Assembly (NCBI GenBank): GCA_017450425.1
Contig: JAFSUV010000146.1
Coordinates: 1 to 12,495 of the forward strand
Direction: 5' to 3'
Length of the DNA: 12,495 nucleotides
Origin: Kiritimatiellia bacterium
GTDB taxonomy: Bacteria; Verrucomicrobiota; Kiritimatiellia; RFP12; UBA3636
The notes beneath the pieces are model-generated. The model did not search any database. It saw nothing but the letters and a program-made list of their open reading frames with translations, and was not told the origin of the DNA. Both the position numbers and the translations under genes were made by a program. Shown here piece by piece: positions 6,254-12,495 of the stretch (position 1 is the stretch's first letter; every line of letters begins with the position of its first letter).

Positions 6254-6556
6254 ATGGCCAAGAAAGCCCTCAAGACCAAAGGTGACATCGTTGACGCTGT
6301 CGCCGAAATCACCAAACTGCCGAAGAAGGACGCCAAGGCGGCCGTCGAGGCGTTCGTCGCCGTTGCCTACGCCGGTGCGAAGCAGAAGGAAGGCATCCTC
6401 CTGCCCGGTCTCGGCAAGTTCGCCGTCGGCACCCGCAAGGCTCGCACGGGTCTCAACCCCCGGACCGGCGAAAAGATCAAAATCCCCGCCGCCAAGGTCT
6501 TGAAGTTCAAGGTCGCCAAGGCTGCCAAGGACGCCGTTCTCGGAGCCAAGAAGTAA
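6254..6556 (+). CDS. HU-family DNA-binding protein
   Basis: Nucleoid-associated protein of 100 residues that binds and bends DNA as a dimer. Seen: an Ala/Lys-rich start (MAKKALKTKGDIVDAVAE), the helix pair with KLPKKDAKAAVEAF (21-34), the turn and core LPGLGKFAVGTRKART (50-65), the DNA-binding arm with GLNPRTGEKIKIPA (66-79) carrying the NPRTG motif typical of HU arms, and a Lys-rich C-terminal helix. Length is slightly above the usual 90 because of the tail. AAGG lies 10 nt before the ATG, a somewhat long spacing. It stands alone, divergent from the operon that begins with the other HU-like gene, and ends at a strong terminator. Codon use is strongly biased to C-ending codons (GCC, AAG, GTC), fitting high expression. 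Confidence 0.97.
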   Translation: MAKKALKTKGDIVDAVAEITKLPKKDAKAAVEAFVAVAYAGAKQKEGILLPGLGKFAVGTRKARTGLNPRTGEKIKIPAAKVLKFKVAKAAKDAVLGAKK

Positions 6557-6579
6557 GGCTTGATTCCGCTAATGGAATG

Positions 6580-6613
6580 AAAAGCGCACGGCCCGCCGTG
6601 CGCTTTTCTTTTT
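6580..6613. terminator. bidirectional intrinsic terminator
   Basis: Perfect 12-bp inverted repeat AAAAGCGCACGG (6580-6591) and CCGTGCGCTTTT (6596-6607) with a 4-nt loop, followed on the plus strand by CTTTTT. On the minus strand the same stem also ends in TTTT, so it can terminate both the HU gene and the convergent gene ending at 6645. Confidence 0.9.
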
Positions 6614-6644
6614 CCGGTTCGCCGCGATTCGCCGGACGGCGGGC

Positions 6645-8735
6645 CTACGAACAGGCCCCCGGGCAGCGGAGCGCGAATTTGAGCGCCACCGCAAAGATCG
6701 CGGCCAGGATAAGCGCCACGAGCGCCGCTCTGGCGCACCGTTTTTCGGGAGTTCCGGCCGCGTTTTTCGGATACGCCTTCGCTTCGGTGAACTGCTTGCG
6801 CAGGGCCTTCGTGAGCCGCATCGACTTCATGACCGCCCATCCGCAGCCTTCGAGGATCGGCCCCATGTCCTGCCGCATGAGTTTGAGGACTCCGGCAAGG
6901 ATGATCGGTCCGAACACGACCGCGATCAGCGCCACGAGGGAAACCGCCCGGGCCGTCCAGGACATCCCCGAAACGGATTTTGCGATGAAGGCGAATGCTG
7001 ACCCCAACGCGGCGACCGCAACGGACACGCCGGCGAACATGCCGACGGCGCCTGCGGCTCCGCCGCCCTGCGGCGGCGGCACCGGCGCCTTGCCCTCGGC
7101 GGCGGCGTCCGTGAGTCCGATCCCGGCGCTCTCGATCTTCGCCTGCGCCGCGGCGGACATGCCCTCGATTTTGTCCATCACCGCTTTGGCGATGTTCTGG
7201 AAGGGCGAGAGAATGGCCTCGCGGAGGCTGATCGGCGCTTCGATGAGACTCGTCACGACGGCATCGTACTCTTGGCCGGCCAGATCGAAGAACACGCCGC
7301 GTTTGCCGACGGCGATGTTTCCGCGAGTCCCCGCCGTGGCGGGCACGACGACGGTGAAGCCCGGCGCGCCCGGCGACGGTTCGACCCGGCAATACATGGT
7401 GAAGAGCCCGCCGTTTTTCGCCACCGCGGCGTGCGAGGCTTCGTTCGGCACTTCTATCGCAAGGTTGAACCAGCGCCCGTCGAGGAGCAGCCTTCCGCGC
7501 TCGAAGAGCGAAGTTTCGCCGGGGCGGTAGAACTCGCCGAGCGAAACGTAGTTCGCGAGGAGTCGCGGCAAATGGCGGTGGAAGAGGAGCAGCTTTTCAA
7601 GATCCGAAATCGCCGCGACGCGTTTCGCCACGGTTTCGTCCTCGGCCTGCAGTTTCGCGGCGCGTACCGCGAAGTCGCCATCCGCCCAGGCGGGGAGCTT
7701 TTCGGGCGGGAGCGTTTCGACGATCTGGCCCGCTTTCGCCGCAAGCCATTTTTCGTGGCCGGAAAGAACCGCCTTGACTTTCCTCCAGTCGTCTTCGCCG
7801 ACGCTTTCCGGCGCTTCGATTCTGAGCGCACGCCCGAACAGGCCGTCGCGCAGCGCGGACGCGACTTCGCGCATTATCGGATTTACGCAGGGTCCGGTGA
7901 GCGGCAAGGAGCCGTCGGGGAGGGGCCGCGCGAGCGGGGAAGACGCGAGCGCCGCGTCCGCAGTTTCGCCGGCGGCGTCGGGCAGGAGGAATTTTTCGGC
8001 TCCGGCCGGATCGTAGCGCTGGAAGTCGGCGAGGAGGAAAAACCTGTCGATCGCATCTTTGTGGCGGACGAAGAGATTGTAAACCGCGGGCGTGTCCGCG
8101 CCGAGGGGCATCGTCTCCGGATTGTCCGCCGAGCCTTTGCCCTTCCACTCCAAATACGCCTTGACCGCAGCGTCGAATTCCGATATCTGGGCGGACGTGA
8201 TGCCACGCACGCCGGAAAGGTCTTCCGTCCCGCCGGTCGCGGCGACCGCGCCGTCGATCCACTCGTGAAGCTCGCCGTCGCCGCCCGCTGCGGCGGGCAC
8301 GAGGACGCCGTCGCCGTTGAGCGGCTTCCCGCGCAGTTCGGACATCGCGGCCCGCACGTCGCACAGGCGCACGTCGGTCGCGTCGGGCCGGCCGGCCTGT
8401 TCGTTCACGTATGCGGCGGTGACGAGCAGCCCCGGACCTGCGGGAGAAGTCTTCGACACGGCGCAAAGCGCCAGACCGGCGTCGTCGGAGCCGATGCGCG
8501 AATCGTCGGCAAGGGTTTCGAGCGTCCATTCGAGCGCCGCGCGGATTTCGTCCGAGCGCATGCGCCCGTTGCCGTCGGAGTCCAGGTAGCGCAGGAACGC
8601 GGCGTCGCAGTTGAACGCCGCCGTGGGCGCCGAGACCGCAGCCCAGAGGGAATCGTCCAGCTCCAGCACTTCACGGATCGCGCCGGGCTGCGAGAGGTCG
8701 AGGTGGTAGGCTTTGCCGTATTTGTCGAATTTCAT
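6645..8735 (-). CDS. EF-hand-containing membrane-anchored protein of unknown function
   Basis: 696 residues; I do not recognise a named family. Near the N-terminus is a canonical 12-residue calcium-binding EF-hand loop, DSDGNGRMRSDE (52-63), with Asp, Asp, Asn at positions 1, 3, 5 and Glu at 12. A second, degenerate candidate (LNGDGVLV) lies near 150. The middle 200-540 is a soluble, mostly helical region without cysteine clusters or enzyme motifs I can name. After a Pro/Gly linker (about 548-560) come three hydrophobic segments, about 562-584, 596-616 and 669-690, so the large N-terminal part is attached to the membrane by its C-terminus. No signal peptide is seen, so the N-terminal part may be cytoplasmic. 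ATG 8735 overlaps the stop of the flippase-like gene (ATGA, 8732-8735), showing translational coupling and suggesting the two proteins work together. The frame is open upstream to 10571, but that extension is antisense or out of frame to known genes. Confidence 0.8.
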   Translation of the reverse strand: MKFDKYGKAYHLDLSQPGAIREVLELDDSLWAAVSAPTAAFNCDAAFLRYLDSDGNGRMRSDEIRAALEWTLETLADDSRIGSDDAGLALCAVSKTSPAGPGLLVTAAYVNEQAGRPDATDVRLCDVRAAMSELRGKPLNGDGVLVPAAAGGDGELHEWIDGAVAATGGTEDLSGVRGITSAQISEFDAAVKAYLEWKGKGSADNPETMPLGADTPAVYNLFVRHKDAIDRFFLLADFQRYDPAGAEKFLLPDAAGETADAALASSPLARPLPDGSLPLTGPCVNPIMREVASALRDGLFGRALRIEAPESVGEDDWRKVKAVLSGHEKWLAAKAGQIVETLPPEKLPAWADGDFAVRAAKLQAEDETVAKRVAAISDLEKLLLFHRHLPRLLANYVSLGEFYRPGETSLFERGRLLLDGRWFNLAIEVPNEASHAAVAKNGGLFTMYCRVEPSPGAPGFTVVVPATAGTRGNIAVGKRGVFFDLAGQEYDAVVTSLIEAPISLREAILSPFQNIAKAVMDKIEGMSAAAQAKIESAGIGLTDAAAEGKAPVPPPQGGGAAGAVGMFAGVSVAVAALGSAFAFIAKSVSGMSWTARAVSLVALIAVVFGPIILAGVLKLMRQDMGPILEGCGWAVMKSMRLTKALRKQFTEAKAYPKNAAGTPEKRCARAALVALILAAIFAVALKFALRCPGACS

Positions 8736-9832
8736 GTTCGTCGCCTTTTTGTTTGTTTTGGAAAATCGCGATTGCCCGAAGCGTACAGTCTCAGAAAGAG
8801 GAGGAGGCCGCCGCCGAGGGCGTAAGCGAGCGTGAGGGCCATGTACGCCATCGCCATCGCTCCGGCGCACGTGCGGGCGAACGATTCCGCGCCGACGCCG
8901 GAAGGCGGAGAAAAACCCACGGCCGGGAAGGCGGCCGAAAAGAAGGCGGTGTATGCCGCCTCGCGCAGCCCCATGCCGTTCACCGAGACCGGCAGCGATT
9001 CGAGGATGCAGACAAGCGGCGCGAATATGCAATACCACGAAAAGGGCACGGGGAGGCGCAGGACGCGGCCCGTGACCGCTATCGCCGCGAACACGAGGAA
9101 CTGGAATGCCAGCGAGAGCGCAACGGCCTTGGCGACGGCTTTGCGCGCGGCGGCTGCGGCGGAAACGGCGCGGAGGAAGTCCTCGAGCGCGTTTTCCGCC
9201 TTTTTGCGGAAGCGCCCGGGAATCCGCTTCGCGGCTTTTCGCACGAGGCCCTGTTTCTTTACGGCCGCGAACAGGATGCAGGCGAATGCGGCGAAGAACG
9301 CCATCGGCACGAAAAGCCACGGCCAGTAGTCCCGGGGAACCCGCGCGAGGCCCGCGAGCGGGAAGGCGAAGCCGAGAAACGACATGGCGATGAAGCCGCA
9401 AAGCCTGTCGAGGAACACCGACGCCGTGCTGCGCGAAAGACTGCCGCTCTTCAGCCCGATGTCGGCGACGCGATAGACGTCGCCCCCGATGTTCGACGGG
9501 AGGAAGAAGTTGCAGAACGACGCGATCCAGTGGCTTGCGAAAAGCTTGCGCACGGGGATGCCGACGCCATCCGCCGCAAGGAACAGCCGCCACCTCAAAC
9601 TCGAAAGATACATGTTGAAGAAGGCGATCGCGAAAAACGCCGGGATCCATCTGGCGTCCGCATTCGCGAAGAGATCCCGGAACGCGGCGAAATCGACTTT
9701 GCGGTAGAGCAGGAACAGCAGAACGGCGGTAAAGGCGACTTTGAACGCCGTGGAAACGCTCTTGCCGGCGGTGCGCCCGCCGGCGGTTTTCCCGCGATCG
9801 CTTCCGATCGGTGCCGCTTCCATCCGTGCCAT
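8732..9832 (-). CDS. lysylphosphatidylglycerol synthase TM-domain (flippase-like) membrane protein
   Basis: Integral inner-membrane protein of 366 residues, from the family of the membrane half of MprF (LPG_synthase_TM, UPF0104). In MprF this half flips aminoacyl-lipid; stand-alone members are thought to move or help build lipid-linked compounds. Seen: first membrane helix about 30-43; SSLRWRLFL (77-85); the hallmark NFFLPSNIGGDVYRV (108-122); ASVFLDRLCGF (137-147); a basic cytoplasmic stretch KKQGLVRKAAKRIPGRFRKK (192-211); SLPVSVNGMGLREAAY (279-294); last helices about 322-350. No aminoacyl-transferase domain is attached, so lysine transfer is not implied. ATG 9832 has no Shine-Dalgarno, but TATAAT lies 7 nt before it. 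A second Met at residue 4 is possible. First gene of a leftward pair with the EF-hand protein, divergent from gtrA-like and kinase genes. Confidence 0.93.
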   Translation of the reverse strand: MARMEAAPIGSDRGKTAGGRTAGKSVSTAFKVAFTAVLLFLLYRKVDFAAFRDLFANADARWIPAFFAIAFFNMYLSSLRWRLFLAADGVGIPVRKLFASHWIASFCNFFLPSNIGGDVYRVADIGLKSGSLSRSTASVFLDRLCGFIAMSFLGFAFPLAGLARVPRDYWPWLFVPMAFFAAFACILFAAVKKQGLVRKAAKRIPGRFRKKAENALEDFLRAVSAAAAARKAVAKAVALSLAFQFLVFAAIAVTGRVLRLPVPFSWYCIFAPLVCILESLPVSVNGMGLREAAYTAFFSAAFPAVGFSPPSGVGAESFARTCAGAMAMAYMALTLAYALGGGLLLFLRLYASGNRDFPKQTKRRRT

Positions 9833-9896
9833 GTCGCCGATTATACATCAATGGTGGCCGTTGCGGTCGCGGCGGATTGGGCGTAAACTGTGCGCC
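9833..9896. promoter_or_regulatory. divergent promoter pair with start-proximal -10 boxes
   Basis: The 64-bp spacer separates two outward genes. Leftward: TATAAT (9845-9840), then 7 nt, then ATG at 9832; no good -35 is seen. Rightward: TTGCGG (9861-9866), 17-bp spacer, TAAACT (9884-9889), then 7 nt, then ATG at 9897. In both, transcription would be expected to begin at or within a base or two of the start codon, and neither gene has a Shine-Dalgarno. Confidence 0.5.
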
Positions 9897-10472
9897 ATGA
9901 ACAGCGTAAACACCAATCCCGGAAGCGCGGCGGACCGGGAAGACGGCTGCAAAGTGGCGTTCCCCCGCTCCTTGCCGGAAGCGTGGCGGCAATTCACCGG
10001 CGACGGAGCGAGCGCGCATCCTGCAATCCAGTTCGCGAAATACGGCTTTGTCGGCGGGCTTGCGACGATCGTCCACATAGCGGCTTTCAGCGCGGTCGCG
10101 TGGTGGGTCTTTCCGTGCGTCACCGACAGCGATATCGTGGTGCGCCTTTTCGGGCTGGAGGCGCCGGTCGTCGAGGAGGCGGTGCGCGCGCGGCTGACCG
10201 TCCAGTCCAACGTCTGCGCGTGGGCGTGCTCCAACGCCTTCTGCTATGTCCTGAACCGCCTGTTCGTGTTCCAGCCGGGGAGGCTCGGCGTCGTCGCGGA
10301 ATTTCTGGCCTTCTCCGCGGTCGGCGGCTTTTCGATGGTGGTCGGCAGCGCCGCGATGGCGTGGCTGGTCTCCGCCTTCGGCGTCCAGACGTCGATCGCT
10401 TTTGCGACGAACCTCGTGGCGTCGCTCGCCTTCAATTACGTGCTGCGCAAGTTTTTCATCTTCAAGGGCTGA
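9897..10472 (+). CDS. GtrA-family membrane protein
   Basis: Small polytopic membrane protein of 191 residues, GtrA-like family. Members are found with polyprenyl-phosphate glycosyltransferases and are thought to help flip or present lipid-linked sugars for surface-glycan modification. Seen: a polar N-terminal tail of about 45 residues, then four membrane segments: FAKYGFVGGLATIVHIAAF (46-64), SNVCAWACSNAFCYVLNRLF (104-123), FLAFSAVGGFSMVVGSAA (136-153) and ATNLVASLAFNYVLRKFFIF (170-189). The conserved SNAFCYVLNRLFVF and FNYVLRKFFIF motifs are classic for the family. Start ATG 9897 follows a -10-like box by 7 nt. No glycosyltransferase is adjacent, but the neighbours (a flippase-like protein, two kinases) fit the same theme. 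A longer reading from 9741 would overlap the divergent gene and is rejected. Confidence 0.93.
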   Translation: MNSVNTNPGSAADREDGCKVAFPRSLPEAWRQFTGDGASAHPAIQFAKYGFVGGLATIVHIAAFSAVAWWVFPCVTDSDIVVRLFGLEAPVVEEAVRARLTVQSNVCAWACSNAFCYVLNRLFVFQPGRLGVVAEFLAFSAVGGFSMVVGSAAMAWLVSAFGVQTSIAFATNLVASLAFNYVLRKFFIFKG

Positions 10473-10482
10473 GTCGCGGCGT

Positions 10483-10501
10483 CCGGCGGCGATGCCGCCG
10501 G
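10483..10501 (+). repeat. GC-rich hairpin just before the kinase start
   Basis: CCGGCGGC (10483-10490), GAT, GCCGCCGG (10494-10501): a perfect 8-bp stem with 3-nt loop, 11 bp after the gtrA-like stop and 6 nt before ATG 10508. There is no T-run, so it is unlikely to be a complete terminator. It sits where a ribosome binding site would be and could limit initiation or mark an mRNA processing point. Confidence 0.55.
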
Positions 10502-10507
10502 CGGCGC

Positions 10508-11476
10508 ATGTTTTCGAAAATGGGCGTTGACATCGCACGGCACGAACCTCTCCTAGCGGCGCTTGGCGCAAGCGCCGCCGGGTGTGCGGTCTTTTCGCGG
10601 CATGGCGTCCCGCTGCTGCTTTTGCCGCGCGACAAAGCCCTCGCGGCGGCGACGGTCGATCTCTACCACCCGCAGACCCCTGCGGCCAGAGTCGCGGCTG
10701 CGGCCTTGCGATCCATTTGCCGCGCGGGTTTGCAAGGGCTGCTTCCGCGCGCCGGGCGGAGCGGGGCGCAGAATCCGGCCGCGACCCGGCTTGGCGCCCT
10801 GTTTTCGAATCCGTGCCATGGCGTCCGGCTCATCGCGGTCCGCGAATCGCCGGCTGGCGGCGGGCTTGAAATCGTCAAGGCCGCGATGGCGGCGGACGCG
10901 GCTCCGATACGGGCGGAACACGCGGCGCTATCCGGCCTGGCCGGCGTGCCGGGCGTCCCGGCGGCGAGTGCGATCGACGCGCGTGGCGGCGCCGTGTGGT
11001 TTTCGATGCCGTTTCTTGCGAATGCTTCGCGCGGCGTCGATGTGATGCCCCTTTTGAACGCGTGGAGCGGTGCAATCGAGGAATCCGCCGCGGAAAACGG
11101 ACTCGTGCGCGATTTGATGCCGTTCGTCGATGACGAAACCCGCACCGGGCTTGCCGGCGTGAAAGTCCGGCGGGCGCTCGTCCACGGGGACTTCGCGCCT
11201 TGGAATTGGCGAACCGGCGCGGATGGCGGGCCTGTCTGCGTCGATTGGGAATGGGCGAGGAGGGACGGCTATTCCGGCTTCGATCTCGTCTATTCGATTG
11301 TGCAGCGCGCCATACTCGTCGAAAAAGTCGGCGCCGACCGCCTTTTTGGCGCGGTGGAGGCGGATTTGGCCCGCATGGGAGATGGTGCCGCCGCTTTCCT
11401 CGGGCAGTCCGGCCTCCCGCTTGCGACCCACGTCAAGCTTGTCGCGGCCTACCGCAGATGGAGGGGCATGGTGTGA
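10508..11476 (+). CDS. APH-fold phosphotransferase (aminoglycoside phosphotransferase-like kinase)
   Basis: Protein-kinase-like small-molecule kinase of 322 residues, soluble. C-terminal lobe: ALVHGDFAPWNW (223-234), the HGDxxxxN catalytic motif with Asp228 and Asn233; then VCVDWEWA (243-250), the metal-binding Asp246 motif, and a helix with GFDLVYSIVQRA (257-268). In the N-lobe, Lys124 in EIVKAA and Glu137 in RAEHAAL are candidates for the ATP-binding pair. The first 110 residues are unusual and Ala-rich with no recognised domain. Phosphate acceptor unknown; nothing suggests antibiotic resistance, since members of this fold also phosphorylate choline, sugars and nucleosides, and the neighbours are envelope genes. 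No Shine-Dalgarno; start ATG 10508 is the best of two (the other at 10520). Its stop overlaps the start of the next kinase (GTGA), so the two are made together. Confidence 0.82.
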   Translation: MFSKMGVDIARHEPLLAALGASAAGCAVFSRHGVPLLLLPRDKALAAATVDLYHPQTPAARVAAAALRSICRAGLQGLLPRAGRSGAQNPAATRLGALFSNPCHGVRLIAVRESPAGGGLEIVKAAMAADAAPIRAEHAALSGLAGVPGVPAASAIDARGGAVWFSMPFLANASRGVDVMPLLNAWSGAIEESAAENGLVRDLMPFVDDETRTGLAGVKVRRALVHGDFAPWNWRTGADGGPVCVDWEWARRDGYSGFDLVYSIVQRAILVEKVGADRLFGAVEADLARMGDGAAAFLGQSGLPLATHVKLVAAYRRWRGMV

Positions 11477-12072
11477 AAAACAAAGTTTCGTTCATTGCCG
11501 TCGAAGGCGCGGACGGGGTGGGCAAGAGCACGGTTCTGCGCCTTCTCGTCCCGGAGCTCGTCCGTCGCGGCGGCTTCGGCGGATATCTCTTTTTCCACTG
11601 GAAACCTTCGGCCGCGAACATTTCGCGCGACCGCATCCCGGAGGACGACCCGCACGATCCGCGCGGCAAAGCGCCGAGAGGCACGCTTGCGAGTTTCGCG
11701 TTTCTCGCGTACCCCTGGCTCGGTTTCATGCACGGGCACCTGCGTTTCGTCCGCCCGGCCATCAGGTCGGGACTGCTGGTCGTGGCGGACCGCTGCGCAT
11801 ACGATGCGGTGCTGGATCCAAAGCGGTTCCGGCTGAAACTCCCGCCGTGGGCCTTGAAACTTTTCGCAAGGCTGCTTCCGCGCCCGGACGCCGCAATCCT
11901 TCTGCACGCAGATCCCGCAGTGATCAGAGCCAGAAAGCCGGAATTGACGGTCGGGGAAATCGAGGCGTATCAGCGGGCGCTGCTCGGCTGCGGACTCATG
12001 GCAAACCCAATCCCAGTCCCGGCGGAAGACCGCCCGGAAGCGGTCGTTTCGGCCATCCTGGCGAAATTATAG
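11473..12072 (+). CDS. thymidylate-kinase-like P-loop kinase, not canonical Tmk
   Basis: P-loop nucleotide-kinase-fold protein of 199 residues. Seen: Walker A GADGVGKST (12-20); HWKPSAANI (42-50) and PHDPRGKAPRG (60-70) in place of the thymidine-binding segment of true Tmk; the DR motif in LVVADRCAYDAVLDPKRFR (102-120); LLHADPAVIRARKPELT (143-159), the strand and lid region; and EIEAYQRALLG. The W-x-P, PH-x-P-R-G, DP-x-R-x-R pattern marks a Tmk-like subgroup that I associate with surface-polysaccharide loci rather than dTMP synthesis; this is recollection, not proof. The start is GTG 11473, fixed by GGAGGGG 6 nt upstream and by the GTGA overlap with the preceding kinase stop. An earlier in-frame ATG at 11458 would lack a ribosome binding site. 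Substrate unknown. Confidence 0.83.
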   Translation: MKNKVSFIAVEGADGVGKSTVLRLLVPELVRRGGFGGYLFFHWKPSAANISRDRIPEDDPHDPRGKAPRGTLASFAFLAYPWLGFMHGHLRFVRPAIRSGLLVVADRCAYDAVLDPKRFRLKLPPWALKLFARLLPRPDAAILLHADPAVIRARKPELTVGEIEAYQRALLGCGLMANPIPVPAEDRPEAVVSAILAKL

Positions 12073-12076
12073 CGAA

Positions 12077-12098
12077 GAGGCGGCCGCGAAGCCGCCTC
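12077..12098. terminator. hairpin between convergent genes, possible terminator
   Basis: GAGGCGGC (12077-12084) and GCCGCCTC (12091-12098) form a perfect 8-bp stem with a 6-nt loop, 4 bp after the kinase stop and 25 bp beyond the opposing stop. Neither strand has a long T-run after it, so intrinsic termination would be partial at best. Placement between converging genes supports a role in ending both messages. Confidence 0.5.
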
Positions 12099-12123
12099 CT
12101 GCCAGACCGTGCCCAAGGGCCTT

Positions 12124-12495
12124 TTAGTACAGGCCCTTGACCTTGCCGGTGGCGGTATCGACGTCGATGCGGCGGTAGGCGGGATCGGAGCCGGTGCCGG
12201 GCATGAGCTTGATGCCGCCGGCGACCGGCACGACGAAACCGGCGCCGCAGTACGTCAGCACATCGCGCACGGGCAGGCGCCATCCGCGCGGGCGGCCGAC
12301 CTTCGCCGGGTCGTGCGAGAGCGAATACTGCGTCTTCGCCATGCACACCGGCAGGTGCGCCATGTCGGGGTTCTTTTCGATCACGGCGAGTTTCGCGAGC
12401 GCTTCCGGCTCGTAGTCCACGCCGTCCGCGCCGTAAACCTCCTTCGCCACCTTTTCGATGCGGGATTCGAGCGGCTCGTCGAGCGAGTAGAGGAA
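12124..12495 (-). CDS. fhs: formate-tetrahydrofolate ligase, C-terminal part (5' end beyond window)
   Basis: Joins formate to tetrahydrofolate with ATP, giving 10-formyl-tetrahydrofolate for purine synthesis, initiator-tRNA formylation or one-carbon flow in acetogenic and related metabolism; cytosolic. The visible 123 residues match the C-terminal end of the family, which is usually about 555 residues long: LPVCMAKTQYSLSHDP, GRPRGWRLPVRDV, GAGFVVPVAGGIKLMPGTG, and the ending DVDTATGKVKGLY. The frame runs uninterrupted to the window edge, so the gene continues to the right. It converges on the kinase gene, so it is probably not part of that cluster. Family identification is secure. Confidence 0.97.
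   Translation of the reverse strand, partial: FLYSLDEPLESRIEKVAKEVYGADGVDYEPEALAKLAVIEKNPDMAHLPVCMAKTQYSLSHDPAKVGRPRGWRLPVRDVLTYCGAGFVVPVAGGIKLMPGTGSDPAYRRIDVDTATGKVKGLY

Noticed and set aside
9741..9896. N-terminal extension of the GtrA-like frame
   Set aside because: It overlaps the start of the divergent flippase-like gene and crosses the promoter spacer; family similarity begins after ATG 9897.
6645..10571. A 1308-codon open frame on the minus strand
   Set aside because: Only the part from 8735 down has protein character. Upstream codons run out of frame through the flippase-like gene and antisense to the GtrA gene, with an Arg-rich composition typical of GC-rich shadow frames.
10508..11476. 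Antibiotic-resistance aminoglycoside phosphotransferase
   Set aside because: Only the general kinase motifs are shared; the N-terminal region and the neighbouring envelope genes do not suggest a resistance determinant, and no mobile element is nearby.
12124..12495. Link between fhs and the 6S RNA as in the E. coli ssrS-ygfA pair
   Set aside because: fhs is a different folate gene, over 6 kb away and convergent with other genes, so the proximity is taken as chance.

Overview
The window reads as GC-rich bacterial chromosome. I saw no phage, transposon, CRISPR or tRNA feature. The protein flavours (an animal-like UDP-glucose dehydrogenase, a plant/trypanosome-like phosphofructokinase, a HisRS with an EMTP-type motif, two HU-type proteins and an EF-hand membrane protein) suggest an uncultured member of the PVC group, perhaps Lentisphaerae/Kiritimatiellae-like. 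That placement is inference from resemblance only.

Left block (1-5699, all minus strand): a tight five-gene run, transcribed leftward from a promoter at 5671-5699. It encodes an HU-like DNA-binding protein, histidyl-tRNA synthetase, a 6-phosphofructokinase, a MurC-like Mur ligase and UDP-glucose 6-dehydrogenase (cut by the window edge). Gaps are 12, 10, 29 and 41 bp. Translation, sugar phosphate supply, wall precursor ligation and UDP-glucuronate formation are thus co-transcribed.

Intergenic hub (5680-6253): about 570 bp with no credible ORF. It holds a strong candidate for 6S RNA on the minus strand (closing stem 5869-5878 with 5727-5736), a plausible promoter for it overlapped by an inverted repeat, a 14-bp direct repeat, and an AT-rich promoter region for a rightward HU gene (6254-6556). 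That gene ends at a perfect 12-bp hairpin terminator serving both strands.

Right block (6645-12072): two divergent pairs of envelope-type genes around a 64-bp spacer. Leftward: a flippase-like (LPG synthase TM-domain) protein, translationally coupled by ATGA to a 696-residue EF-hand protein with three C-terminal membrane segments. Rightward: a GtrA-family membrane protein, an APH-fold kinase, and, overlapping by GTGA, a thymidylate-kinase-like P-loop enzyme. Both divergent -10 boxes end 7 nt before the start codons, so both first genes may be leaderless. Together these look like an uncharacterised lipid-linked glycan or envelope-modification module.

Right edge (12124-12495, minus): the C-terminal end of formate-tetrahydrofolate ligase, convergent with the kinase gene.
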